Shown here piece by piece: positions 1 to 11,370 of a stretch of DNA of 64,000 bases. Under the pieces are notes generated by a model. The model ran no database searches and was not told the origin of the DNA. It saw nothing but the letters and a program-made list of their open reading frames with translations. The position numbers were made by a program, and so were the translations under genes. The stretch is from Boswellia sacra (lineage: Eukaryota; Streptophyta; Magnoliopsida; Sapindales; Burseraceae): positions 1 through 64,000 of the forward strand of contig SNVD02013076.1 in assembly GCA_013180625.2 (NCBI GenBank), read 5' to 3'. Within the stretch, counting starts at the first letter, position 1, and every line of letters begins with the position of its first letter.

Positions 1-3000
1 ATTTTACCTCCCTATCATTTACTGTTCAACTTTTGCAACTTAAGATGTTGCACGGATGGACGAACAAATCAGTGACAAAATTACTAGAACTTTTGAAGAA
101 GGCCTTTCCTGACCAAGTCAAAATTTCTTCTTCATATTATGAAGCACAAAAGATAACTACTGACTTGGGGTTTACGTACAAGACTTGGGATGCTTGTCCT
201 AACCATTGTATGTTGTTTAGAGGCAAGTTTGCAAAATTGGATAATTGTTGCATATGCCAAATATCTCACTATAAAAACTTTGATAAGTTGAATGATGCAT
301 CAAATTCGCATGGGAAGATAGCTGCAAAGCAAGTTAGATACTTTCCATTAAGTTCTAGGTTAAAAAGATTATGTCCTAAAAAACTACTTCTTTTATGCGA
401 TGGCATGCAGAAGATCGCATTAAAGATGGTATTCTTGGGCATCTGACTAATAGTATTTGTTGGAGAACTTTTGATGAAAGAAATCCAGATTTTGCTGCTG
501 ATTGTCGTAACGTGAGACTTGGCTTGGCAGCTGATGGATTTAATCCTTTTACGACTATGCCTATAGCATATAGTACATGGCCTATTGTGTTAGTGCCATA
601 CAACTTGCCTCCTTGGTTATGTACGAAAGAAAGTTTTTTCATATTGTTTGTGCTCATTGATGGTCCCAAAGGTCCTGGGAATAAAATTGATATCTATATG
701 CAACCATTGATTGAGGAATCGAAGGAATTATAGAGTGAAGGTGTACTAACCTATGATGCATCATGTCAACAAATGTTCAAGCTACATGCAGCATTGTTAT
801 GGACTATCAATGACTTTTTGGCATATGCGAATCTATGGGGTTGGAGTACAAAAGGGGAGAAAGCATGTCATTGTTGTTTAGGAAATATAGTTTCCAAATG
901 GTTCTCTCATAGTAGAAAATTTTGTTATATGGGTCATCGGTGATATTTACCTACTATTCATAGATTTTGAAAGGATAGGATTTCCTTCAATGGTAGAGCC
1001 AATATGGGACCTGTTCCATCTCGGTTATCTGGTTTTGATATAAAACAACAAGTACAAGATACATTAACTGGATATAAGATAGAAGACCTTCAACGGAGAA
1101 TGAATAATCCCTAAAATCAGGCAAATATCTGCATGAAGAAAAGTATTTTCTTTCTACCATATTGGAAGCATAACTTGATTAGACATAATCTTGATGTCAT
1201 GCATATTGAGAAGAATGTCTGTGACAATATACTATGGACATTGTTGGGGGATCCTAGGAAATCAAAAGATAATTTGAAGGCTCGCTATGATTTAAAGGAT
1301 ATGAAAATTAGAAAAGCATTACATCCCCAAAAACGGGCAGCTAACAAATTATATTTACCTCCTGCATGCTTCTCAATGACCAAAGAAAATAAAGATGCCT
1401 TTCTTATTTCTTAGGGCGTTGAAAAAAGTGAAGTTTCCAGATGGCTATGTATCAAATATTTCTCATCGTGTTCACATGAAAGAGCGAAGTATTTCAGGTT
1501 TGAAAAGTCATGACAATCATATACTGTTACAACAACTACTTCCTCTTACCACTCAAAGAGCATTACCGAAACATGTTGTTGCCACTTTGATTAAGTTGGC
1601 AAACTTTTTTAAGTAATTGTGTGCAAAAGTGAACACTGAAGAAGATTTAAATAATATTCAAGATAGAGTGGTGCTTATATTGTGTCATCTTAAGAAACTA
1701 TTCCCACCTTCATTCTTTGATATTATGGAGCATTTGCTTGTTCATCTTGCTTAGAAGGCATCATTAGCGGGACCAGTTCAATTTAGATGGATGTATCCAA
1801 TTGAGAGGTAATATGAACTACCATGTTAACGTCTTTTAATTTTCATAAATTCTATATGAATTGATTGGTATTTACAAATTTCATGGGTTCTCTTGGTGTT
1901 TGCTAACTTTGAAGAGATATGTGCGTAATCGTGCACATCCTGAGGCTTCTATTACCAAAGGATACCTAATGGATGAGTGCACAAACTTTTGTTCAAGATA
2001 TCTAGATGAAGTGAAAACTAAACTCAATCGAGGACCTCGAAATAAAGATGGTACCTCTGATGAAAGAGATCAATTCGAACTTGATCATATCTCTTGGGTT
2101 CAAGCACATAGATATGCGCTAGTCAATACAACTTCTATTGATCCATTTCGAGAGTAAGATATGCATAATTTTCCTTCATTACATCAGTTCTTATGTTTGT
2201 ACAACTAAGTAAAGGTACATTTATCTCTTTTTGATACCTTCCAATGTCTTCTCGCACAGAACGCATCTTAGTGAACTTTATAACAAAATGCCTCCTTCTT
2301 CTATTCATGAAATTCAAAAAGCGCATAACAGAAAATTCCACGAATGGTTTTGTGATCATGTAAGTGCCAAAAATTTAGTTAATATTTTTGCTTATTGGGA
2401 TTTTTGTTGCTAACTATATGTGTTTCCGTAGGTTTACTCTTTACAAGAGACCTCAAATGTATCATTGTCTGAAGAAATCATCCATTTAGCTAATGGCTCT
2501 AAATGGAGTGAATGTAGCTATAAATGTTATGTTGTTAATAGCTTCAAATTTTGTATCAAGGATATAGATAAACACAAAACCACGAAACAATCTAGTGTTA
2601 TTTCGAAGGCCGATACGATGAGTTATGCTAGGGCATGAGATCAAAACCCTCTTTCCGGCAGTGTAACATTTCTTGGAGTGTTAATAGATTTAATTCAAAT
2701 TTGATATGTCAATGACATGACTTTCGTCTTGTTCAAGTGTAATTGGGTTGATAATCGGACTAAAAAGAAGTGTGATGAGTTCGACTTCACAATGGTTAAT
2801 TTTAATCATCTGTTGTACAAAGATAACAGTATTGATGATGAACCTTTCATTTTAGTGGAGCAAGTTTGCTATATTCAAGATCCTGTAGATGAAGATTGGT
2901 ATGTTGCTCTTAAAATGTCAACAAGAGATACATTTGATCTCAATTCCAAAAATTCAACTATTGGGAACATGGTGCCACAAGTTGAGTTATATACACAACA

Positions 3001-3121
3001 AGAACTAGATAAAAGAGGCTATTTTCGTGAGGAAGATGTTCAATGGGTTAGGCAAGGAGTTGAGGGAACAACAGTGACCATCATTCGTGAAGATGATGAT
3101 CAGATGGATGATATTGATTGA
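1..3121 (+). pseudogene. TNP2-like CACTA transposase, decayed and 5'-truncated
   Basis: This is the DDE-type transposase that would cut and integrate the CACTA element. The blocks appear in family order. A TNP2 N-terminal segment lies at about 33-330 (LHGWTNKSVTKLLELL, then WDACPNHCMLFRG with a C-x-x-C pair). The catalytic-region segment is at about 395-960 (AADGFNPFTTM, VLIDGPKGPGN, LTYDASCQQMFKL). HNLDVMHIEKNVCDN at 1153-1240 is a very typical TNP2 block. A DUF4218-like region follows at about 1345-2160 (VKFPDGYVSNISHRVHMKE), and a DUF4216-like C-terminus at 2717-3121 (FKCNWVDN, LVEQVCYIQDP, DEDWYVAL). Stops include TAG at 731-733, and frame changes occur near 395, 1130, 1395 and 1860. Some gaps may be introns (for example around 2157-2270). 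The start is outside the window. Family assignment is firm; exon limits are approximate. Confidence 0.85.
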
Positions 3122-3383
3122 TCGTACTTTGTTTGACATGTTCCTATTGATTATGTGATTCTTTATCTCGCTTGTATTTTAGGAACATTCTTTTTTTTTG
3201 TCCATTTATGTTATTTCCTCTTGTCTACGTGTAACTATTACTTTTTTGAATGAAGTATATAGTTTGTTCAATTAAGCTGGATGTTCATTGTAATTTTTTA
3301 TTATATGCATAAATTAATTATCATGGAAGTTAAGAAAAGATATTAACATTTTATGAATGTGAATGTTTTCTGAAAAGGTAACT

Positions 3384-4969
3384 ATGCCACCAAAAAGGCC
3401 AACAGGCACCTCTATAGAGAGTATAATACAACGGGAAGCAGAATCTCAACAACATTCGACAGTGTCTTCCCAAACTGAAATGAATGATGAAGGCATGTAT
3501 ACGTATAGTTTTTTTAATGTCTAATTTAAATTGAAGATTGCTTAAACCTTTATTTGTTGTTTATAGATGCGGGTGGTACATCAAGTGTTGTTAAAGGACG
3601 TGGAGTAGCTTGAACTGTTCGTGAGTGGGGCACAGGCCAGAGGTTGCATATTGAGTTTAACTCTCAATGGCAACCAATAAACACAAACAAAGACAAATTA
3701 ATCACTCAACTTGGAATCATGGCAAAAAATGGCAACATGGCTCCATTGACTTGTCCTCGATGGCAAAATATGCCATCGCACCTTTTGGATGCCATTTAGA
3801 AAGAAGCGAAGGCAATTTATTTTTAAGAAATTCATAGGTTGCATGCATATTGAGTTGTATCTCTATTAATCTATTATAGTTTGCTATTGCAGGATAATAT
3901 AGATGTTCCTGATGAGTATTAACCTCATTGTTTACAACATATTAGGAACCTTTAACGAGATTGGAAAGCTCATGTGAAGAGAGACTACTATAAAAAATTC
4001 AAAATGGATGAGGACCGGTTAAAATTTACTCCTCCTAGAGTTCACCCAGATCAGTGGCCTATTCTAGTAGCTTATTGGGGCACGGAGCATACTAAAGTAT
4101 ATGCCTAACACAACAAAAAAAAAAAAATGAATACATCTCATAGTTGCTTATATCTGTATTATAAGTCATAGTATAATTGTTGCCAACATTGTTTATATTA
4201 TAGGAAGCTGCAGAGAAGAATAAGGTAAATCGAGCACAAGTTGCACTTCATCGAACAGGCCGCACCTTGTTTGCCCAGAAAAGAGAAGAGGTAAGTTAAA
4301 TTTTTTTGTATATGCTCTCTACTTGTTGGTTATTAAGATCTACGCATATCTCTTTACTAGTTATATTACTTTAGTTATGTTGTTTTTGTTTGTTTAGATG
4401 AAAAAAATGGAGAACAAACTGATCGCATTAATGTCTTCATCAAGACTAGAACAAAAAGAAATAGGGAAGCTGGTGATAACGAAAGTGCATAAATAATTGT
4501 AAGTTCTTTAATCTTTTGAACTTATGTGTTCATCCACTATCTATAAATTAGTTTATTCTTAATACTTTATCTTTATTAACTTGTTATTTCTTTTCATTAT
4601 GTTGTAGAGTCAACTTAATGAAGGTTTGTCTCAATTTCCACAAGACCAGCAAACTTAACAAGTTGGAGAGGAGGTATTTGGCAATGTAATGGGACCTGAT
4701 CATCGTGGCTATCCTCGACTGACATTCAAGGTAGCAGCTTATCTGATATTCACTTGAGGGAAAAGTTGGATACTTTACAACAAGAACATAACAACTTGAA
4801 GGAAGCACACAGAAACTTGAATGAAGCACACAACAATTTAAAGCGGTATCACAACAACATGAAGGTGATGTATGATGAAGTCATTTCCTTCCTACAGGAG
4901 AGGTTTTCAGAACTAGCAGAGCGACATGCTACAACACCGGTATTAATTTTTTTTAAGTTAAAAATCTAG
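3384..4969 (+). pseudogene. CACTA second gene, Ptta/En/Spm plant transposase (Transposase_24-like)
   Basis: Many plant CACTA elements carry a second protein of this type downstream of TNP2, thought to bind the element ends. A start is visible at 3384 (MPPKRPTGTSIESI). Exon-like blocks separated by GT...AG introns follow: about 3384-3492; 3567-3800 (GRGVA, then TVREWGTGQRLHIEFN and LTCPRWQNMPSHLLDAI); 3895-4108 (RDWKAHVKRDYYKKF, PDQWPILVAYWGTEHTK); 4204-4290 (AAEKNKVNRAQVALHRTG); 4400-4490 (GEQTDRINVFIKTRTKRN); and 4608-4969. The last exon ends in a strongly heptad-patterned coiled coil (LDTLQQEHNNLKEAHRNL and onward, about 4754-4920) that would favour oligomerisation. Stops interrupt several exons, for example TGA right after GRGVA. 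It lies 260 bp after the TNP2-like gene in the same orientation. Confidence 0.75.
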
Positions 4970-5559
4970 TTTCAGTTGACTTATACTTTTAACTTATGTT
5001 TCATTTTTTTTGGGTAAATAGGTCCTAGATGCTTCAAGTGGACGCCGTAGTTGTTTCCAATTTGATAGTCATGGAACAAATGACATTATAGATCGTGAAT
5101 CAAACCAAGATAATGAATAGGTATATAAATGATATTAAACAATTTGTTTCATACTATATAATGTTACTTAATGATTATGCTCTTGGTCCAAATTGATTCT
5201 TGCAGGTTATTTATCAAGTTGCAAGTTGTTTACCAAGCTGTAGGTTGTTTACCAAGTTTTGTGATTTACTTATCAGATGATTAAATTATGTGAAGTTTGT
5301 TGAACTATCTAACTGACACTTTGTTTAACTATTTAATTATAAGATGTTGAATAGTATGGATGATGATTGCGTTATATTTGGTTTTCTTGGATTATGATTG
5401 AACCATTATATGTGATATTTTTGTATTTGATTTGATTGCATTATATTCAATGAATGAATGAATAAAGAATTAAATCAAAACATTTTTGTGAGATAGTTTA
5501 ATTATTTTGTAAATAATAAATAAATATAAAATAGTAAAAGCAGTAAAACTTAAAAAAAT

Positions 5560-5929
5560 GACTTTTTACGACAGTTTCGTGGTTGACGCAAAAAAATTTC
5601 GAATCACTATTTACGACGGTTCCACATCAGCTCATGATAGTGATGCAAAAATTGTACAAAATGTTTTTACGAGGGTTTTATGTTCATTGTAAAAAGTTAT
5701 ATATATACGACGTCTTATAACTGCCTCAAAAAGGTGTGGTCAATGTCGATCATGTTTCGTCATTCTTTTTTGCATCGAAAAGGTAAACTGCTGTAAATTC
5801 ATGTATACGGTGGGCCAAAACCACCGTAAAAGCTTTTACTATGGTTGTTTTTGCGATGGTTGTGAACCGTCGTATAAGTGTTTTTACAGCAATTTTGGCC
5901 CATCATAAAAAGTCCTCCCTATTGTAGTG
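5560..5929. repeat. CACTA 1 subterminal repeats and 3' terminal inverted repeat
   Basis: A block of short direct and inverted repeats built on TTTACGAC and ACGACGGTT motifs, for example GCGATGGTTGTGAACCGTCG near 5850 and ACGGTGGGCCAAAACCACCG near 5810. This is the usual CACTA subterminal layout where the element's own DNA-binding protein docks. The block stops abruptly at 5929 with GTAGTG. Confidence 0.82.
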
Positions 5930-6575
5930 ATTTGATGACTGTCATGATTATGCAAATTTTTCATGAGAGAAAATCATAGAAAGCCTTGCTAAATCTACTA
6001 GTAGAATGGGAGCAGATTTTACAAAAACCCAAAACCAATCACACAGGATGAAACTATAGAAGTTAAGATAGATGAAACTTAAAAGTCTGACAGTGTCGAT
6101 TTAATCAGAGATGAAATCAGAATCAATGACAAGACCAAGGTTCCCTCAACTTGGATTCAAAAGGCAAATCCTACCATTTCTGTCATTGGAAGCCAAGAAG
6201 GTGGAGTCAAAACCATGAGTAAGGTAAGGAATCAGGTGAGTTTTTCTTGCTATGTATCACTTGTAGAATCTAAATCTATTAATGATGCTTTTAAGGAAAA
6301 GTTTGGATTCAAGCCATGTAAGATGAGTTGAATCAATTTGAAAGAAATCAAGTTTGTCCTCTAGTTCCTATACCTGAAAATACTAAATATCATTGGAACT
6401 AAATAGATAACAAAAGTGATGAAAATGGGCAAGTGATTAGGAAAAAGGCCAGACTAGTTGCTCAAAGGTAAAACAAAATGAAGAAAAGATTTTGATGAGA
6501 CCTTTGCACTTGTGGCTAGGCTCATCAACAACGCTGTCTACAATGTGCAAGTTATGCTTTTTAATCTCTGTTGAA
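5930..6575 (+). pseudogene. Copia-type pol fragment, start of reverse transcriptase (element E?)
   Basis: Read across stops and one frame change, the segment gives the linker and first part of a Copia RVT_2 domain: PSTWIQKANPTISVIG, DELNQFERNQV, NKSDENGQVIRKKARLVAQ and DETFALVARL. These are hallmarks of the Copia RT N-terminus. The match fades after about 6575 (TMCKLCFLI). It starts directly after the CACTA 1 terminus, so CACTA 1 probably inserted into it. Its SIRE-like style and orientation fit the env-like ORF and LTR at 16742-19990, so the two may be halves of one split element. That link is inference. Confidence 0.7.
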
Positions 6576-7755
6576 TTGAATCATTTCATTTGGTAATTAA
6601 AAGTTCATCAATTTGCTTATTCATGTAGGCCTACCCGAGGGATATTTGTAGCAAAAAAGATGTTGGAAAGAGCTTTGCGTGGTGCAGATTGTGCTTCTTT
6701 ATGGCATGTCAGGGAAAGAAATGCTTTAGTTTGACAACGCGGATGAGGCCAATATAAATAGGGCTTGCCATCACATTAATTGAAGCTTACCTTTTGTTTG
6801 GATTAGAAGGTTTTTCTATGTGAGCATATACAATATTCTGATAGCATATATCTTGACACCGAAGCTCAGAAGATTGAGTATGAAATTGCTAGGATTCGGT
6901 CTAGGTTTGTTACTTTGTTTATTTTATTTTTCAAATGAATTAGATTTAATTCTCCTAAATTGGTTAGTTGCTTTGGGGCTGGTTGTAGAAAGTTGATTAT
7001 TGACTTTTGTTTTTATATGCATTAGTTAACTTTATGTAGGTGGTACCAGTTTAGCAGTAAAACTGATGATATTTTCTATTATGTTATCGTGCATTTGTGG
7101 GTATGAGAAAAAGATCTCAAGTTCTTGGTTTTACATATGACTTTATGCTTCATATATGATCATAAAATCATCTATTATTTAAGAATTAATTGTACATAAT
7201 ATAATTTAAGTAAAATGGATATGAAATATTATGATTATAAAGCAAAATATTAGTTGTGAAGGTTCTGGTGCTTATGAATTTAACCAAGCAAAGAATATAA
7301 AGTATTGAAATACAAAGCCTCTAGAAGCAAAGAGAAATGAGAAAGTGAGGACAAGATAGAGTGAAAGTAAGAGTAGAATATAAGATACAAAAAGATAAAT
7401 GAAATTAAGAAGAGAAATAAGTGATTTCCATGGCCATTCATTTGTTCATCTCAAGCCAATTTATATAAAAAATTTACCCTTAATTTTTCACTTTTGCAAG
7501 AGTTATTAATGGCCAAATTCCAAAACTTCTTTTAATGCATTAAATATGTGTAGGAAAAGTCATTGAATTCGTCTGCATTAATTTATTAGTTTTAAATACG
7601 TGGTGGGCATAAATGCAATTTATTCAAAATATTCTAAGAAAACAATAACTTTATGCTTTTGACTAAGCATCTGGTTATGCTTACTTTTTTCTTTTTTACT
7701 CAACAATCATGTCCTATTTAAGCTCTATTTAATATTCAATTTTCAAGAATACCAA
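6576..7755. other. Unassigned AT-rich sequence with exon-like pieces, left flank of Copia A
   Basis: Two short stretches look like exons between intron-like borders. One is at about 6638-6735, after CTTATTCATGTAG (reading GIFVAKKMLERALRGADCAS). The other, at about 6850-6902, ends before GTTTGTTA (reading DTEAQKIEYEIARIRSR) and is followed by a possible continuation at 7040 after TTTATGTAG. I do not recognise the protein. The rest is AT-rich with nothing further visible. Together with 15167-16741 it formed one stretch before Copia A inserted. Confidence 0.4.
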
Positions 7756-7760
7756 TAAAT
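7756..7760. repeat. Target site duplication of Copia A, left
   Basis: TAAAT immediately before the left LTR, repeated exactly at 15162-15166 after the right LTR. Five bases is the usual length for Copia integrase. Confidence 0.85.
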
Positions 7761-8730
7761 TGTTAGCCCTAAGGCTGCATGATAATTTTGATGATAATAA
7801 TACACATTGATTCATTGTGATTTACTAACATGTTTATTGATGTGCAAGAGTAAGATCATTGAAATAATTGTAAAATCAAGAAGAGGCTTATTAAAATTAA
7901 GTGTTGAAGCTAAGGAGAATACTACATGTTAAAGGCACAAAACTTTAAGAACAAGGTTTGATTTAAGGAATATGACACATGAGTAATATTCAATCAATTG
8001 GTCATATATTTCTCTAAAAATGTCCAAATAATGTGATTCTTGAGCCTTTGGAAAGCTTACTTAATTTGTAACATATCATATGTTTTAAAGAAATTCAAAT
8101 TTCAAGTGTAATGTTGTCCAAATCGTCATGCAAATTAAAAGACAAATGAAAGCAACTAACATGAGTACCAAATACTCTTTTGGACATATCTTGAGCTAAA
8201 AAAATCAAAATTACTTGATTCTTATGGAATTGGAAAGAGGACTTAATGAAGCCCATTTCATATGTTTTGAAAAAATTCAAATTTCAAATGGAAGGCTGAC
8301 ATAATTAACATGTAATTCGGTGGACTGACACAGAGAAGAAAAATCAACCCATTTCAGCACCAAATGATGTTTTGTCCATATCTTGAGTTATAGATATCCA
8401 TATTACTTGATTCTTATGGCATTGGAAAGATGATTCAATGGAGCAGATTTCATATTCTTTGAAGAAATTCAAATTTCAAACATAAGGCTGACATAATACA
8501 CATGCAAGTCGGTGGACTGACACGTGAAAGAAAAATCAAGTCACATGAGCACTGAATGGTTTTATGGCCATATCTTGAGCTAGAGATATCCAAATGACTT
8601 GATTCTTGATGCGTTGGAAAGCTTATTCAAACGGTACAATGACAAAATTGGTAAACAAGAATTTGGTTTTTATGGTGGGCAGAAAATTTGTAGTTGGTGT
8701 CTTCACTTGATTAAGTTCATCCCATTTGCC

Positions 8731-8737
8731 TATAAAA
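8731..8737 (+). promoter_or_regulatory. TATA box of Copia A 5' LTR
   Basis: TATAAAA in the context CCTATAAAATGAGCCC, at the position expected for the U3/R boundary. It is matched by TATAAAA at 14312 in the other LTR and by the reverse complement in LTRs B and C. Confidence 0.6.
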
Positions 8738-8940
8738 TGAGCCCTTCTCCCATGCATTCAGTAAGAAGAGGAGAAGCATATATTAAGCAAAAAACAAGAG
8801 AAATATCAAGTTTAGAGAGCTTTTATATTCTTTATCTACTTTTTGAAGAGAGTTGTACTTTTATTGTAAAAATTATCCTTGTTCTTGTATTGTGGTGAGA
8901 GTGAGATCTTCTTGTAAAGGATAAAAAGTTATCCTTGAGA

Positions 8941-9260
8941 GAACTCTTGGTGTGTTGTTATCAAGAGTTCAAGGACGTTGTCTTGGTGAGGTTGTTCATC
9001 AAGAAGAACTCTTGGTGTGGTGTTATCAAAGGTTGAAGAAAGTTGCCCTGGTGAGATTGTTCATCAAGAAGAACTCTTGATGTGGTGTTATCAAGGGTTG
9101 AAGGAAGTTGCCCTGGTGAGATTGTTCATCAAGAAAAACTCTTAGTATGGTATTATCAAGAGATGAATAAAGTTGCCTTGGTGAGGTTGTTCATCAAGAA
9201 GAACTTTTGGTGTGGTGTTATCTAGGGTTGGAAGAAAAAAGTCTCGGTGAGGTTGTTCAT
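8941..9260. repeat. 65-bp tandem repeats in Copia A 5' LTR
   Basis: Five copies of a unit beginning GAACTCTTGGTGTGGTGTTA and containing GTGAGGTTGTTCATCAAGAA. They start near 8941, 9006, 9071, 9136 and 9201. The third to fifth have mutated. Confidence 0.85.
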
Positions 9261-9582
9261 CAAGCAAGTTGTAAAGATTTTTACAACTTAGTGGAATGTT
9301 TAGCTCGTGGAGCTAGGAGCCCATGGACGTAGGCAAGGTTTGCCGAACCACGTAAATTGAGTTTGCACTCTCTCTATCCCTATCTCTTTATATTTACTTG
9401 CACTTGTGATTGTTCTTTATTGCTATTATCTTGATTGCATTCTATTTTCATCTTCTTTACCTTTATTTTCAAAGAAAGAGTTAAATAATTTTGATCTTTC
9501 AAGGAAAGTTTTCTAAATCCGTTTTTATAAATAAAAACCCAATTCACCCCCTCTATTGGGTTGCCATACTTGGGTCAATAAG

Positions 9583-9594
9583 TGGTATCAGAGC
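9583..9594 (+). promoter_or_regulatory. Primer-binding site of Copia A (initiator tRNA-Met)
   Basis: TGGTATCAGAGC, two bases after the LTR end, complementary to the 3' end of plant initiator methionine tRNA. This is the standard primer for plant Copia elements. Confidence 0.9.
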
Positions 9595-9635
9595 AAGGTT
9601 GCTTAATTTTTTAAATCTTAATCGATTTTTAAGCT

Positions 9636-11370
9636 CTGGCAATTTTTAATTCAACTTCATATGTTGAGGGACTTTGTATCTCTAGACCTCCATTTTTTAA
9701 TGGAAGTGATTACTCTTATTGGAAAACTAGAATGAGTATTTTCTTGAAATGTTTTGATTATGATTTGTGGACTATTCTTTTGGAAGGACCATTTGTTCCT
9801 ACCAAAATTGAAAATGCGGAACGCATGCTTAAAGAACCTAAAGAGTTTAGTGAATATGATAAAAAGAAATTGAGTTTGAATGCTGAAGCTATGAATGTGT
9901 TGTACTGTGCTCTAGATAGAAATGAGTTTAATAGAATATCTACTTGTTCTATAGCACAAGAAATATGGCACACACTTGAAGTAACTCATGAAGGAACTAG
10001 TCAAGTTAAAGAATCCAAAATTAGTATGCTAGTTCATAGTTATGAGCTTTTTAAGATGAAATCGGATGAATCAATTTCGGAAATGTTTACTAGATTTACG
10101 GATATTATTAATAGTTTAAAATCTTTTGGTAAATCTTATTCTAATGTTGAAATGGTGAGAAAGATTCTTAGGTGTCTACCAAAATATTGGGAGCCAAAGG
10201 TGACAGCAATTCAAGAAGCAAAGGACCTTACCAAACTACCATTAGAAGAACTTATGGGTTCTCTCATGACTCATGAAATCACCTTGAAGGAGAATGAAGA
10301 AGATTTCAAGAAAAAGAAAATATCGCTTTCAAATCTTCAACAAAAGAAGATGATGAGTCCGACGATGAAGGAGATGATGAAGATCTTGCATTCATCACAA
10401 GAAAGCTAAAAAGAATGATTAGAAGAAACCAAGGATTCAAGAAGAATTCTAGAAAGGAGTACAAAGGGCAAAGCTCAAAGCAAGATAAGAAAAATGATCA
10501 AGTCATTTGTTATGAGTGCAAGAAACTGGGACATGTAAAGATGGATTGTCCTTACTTCAAAAGTCAAAACAAGAAATCCAAAGCAATGAAAGCCACAAAT
10601 TGGGATGATAGTGAAGCTAGCTCCACCGAAGAAGAAGATTGAGAAGTGGCAAACATGTGCTTTATCACTTTAAGTGAAGATGAGGTAAGTATTCTAAACT
10701 ATGATCCTAAACTTTCATATGATGAATTACTTGAAGCATTCCAAAATTTACATTTGCAAGTTGATAAGCAAAATTCAAAAATTAATGCTTTAAAAAAGAA
10801 GTAAAAAATAATGTTGTCTTAATTAGAATAGTGGTAGAAATAAATGAAGCTTTAGAAAATGAAAATAAAATTTCAAAGCAAAAAGATTTTGAAAGTTTGG
10901 AAAGTCAAATACATTTATTAAAAATTGAAAATGACATTTTAAAACAAAAGGATTTTGATAAATTGGAGAAACAAAATGCTATTTTGAAAAAGGAAAATAA
11001 TGACTTATGAAATATTGTTGATAGTTTTACAAAAAACACAAACAATTTGAATTCTATTTTACAAAACCAAAGGTGTGTTTTTGATAAAAGAGGTTTAGGA
11101 TATAAAACTCATAAAAATCAAAAGTATTTTAAGAATTATTTTGCTCATGTATCTTCTAGGAATAATCTTAATCATTCATGTACTTATTGTAGAAGAAAAG
11201 GACACAAAGTGCATTCTTGCTATATTAAGAGAAATCCTAATTTGAAACAAATATGGGTTCCAAAAAGTACCATAACTAACCCCAAAGGACCCAAGAACTT
11301 TTGGGTACCAAAAAGTTACTCCTTGAATGTTGATTGTAGAGACAAAGTGGCAAAAATAAGTGGTACTTAG
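9636..11370 (+). pseudogene. Copia A gag (UBN2-type capsid, two zinc knuckles), broken
   Basis: Gag packages the element RNA into virus-like particles. In the related element C the reading begins with ATG; here the corresponding codon at 9636 is CTG. The capsid region reads PPFFNGSDYSYWKTRM and continues openly from 9732 to 10409 (EIWHTLEVTHEGTSQVKESK, SISEMFTRFTDIINSL). A frameshift near 10320 separates it from a basic region with a CCHC knuckle, CYECKKLGHVKMDC (10415-10642). After a stop comes a Lys/Asn-rich coiled-coil stretch (about 10800-11030) and a second CCHC knuckle, CTYCRRKGHKVHSC (about 11180-11220). Two knuckles in one gag is less usual. At least four disabling changes are visible. 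Confidence 0.85.

Larger units (their letters stand above)
1..5929 (+). mobile_element. CACTA (En/Spm) transposon 1, 3' part
   Basis: The two plus-strand genes are a TNP2-like transposase and a Ptta/En/Spm-type second gene. They are followed by a subterminal repeat block and a terminus ending in ATTGTAGTG at 5921-5929, whose reverse complement is CACTACAAT, the canonical start of CACTA elements. The 5' end lies outside the window. Both genes carry several stops, so this copy cannot supply its own transposase. The 3-bp target duplication cannot be tested because the left end is missing; the three bases after the terminus are ATT. Confidence 0.88.
7761..9580 (+). repeat. 5' LTR of Copia A
   Basis: A 1820-bp LTR from TGTTAGCCCT to GGGTCAATA. 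The U3 part is made mostly of degenerate repeats about 192 bp apart, each with a CATATCTTGAG and GAGCACCGAAT core. A TATA box at 8731-8737 is followed by a second array of 65-bp repeats in R/U5. It differs from the 3' LTR by many substitutions and small gaps, for example a loss of about 35 bp near 8635. Confidence 0.9.

Noticed and set aside
8095..8280. A repeated 61-residue minus-strand ORF (MNFFKTYEM...) also found at 13635-13820, and on plus at 22625-22810 and 39549-39734
   Set aside because: All four lie at the same place in LTRs of one Copia family, within the U3 repeats. Conservation follows from LTR copying.
8941..9260. CRISPR-like regularly spaced repeats
   Set aside because: Units are contiguous tandem repeats in an LTR with no unique spacers, in a plant genome.
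9583..9594. tRNA gene signal
   Set aside because: Only 12 bases complementary to a tRNA end; it is a retrotransposon primer-binding site. No cloverleaf nearby.
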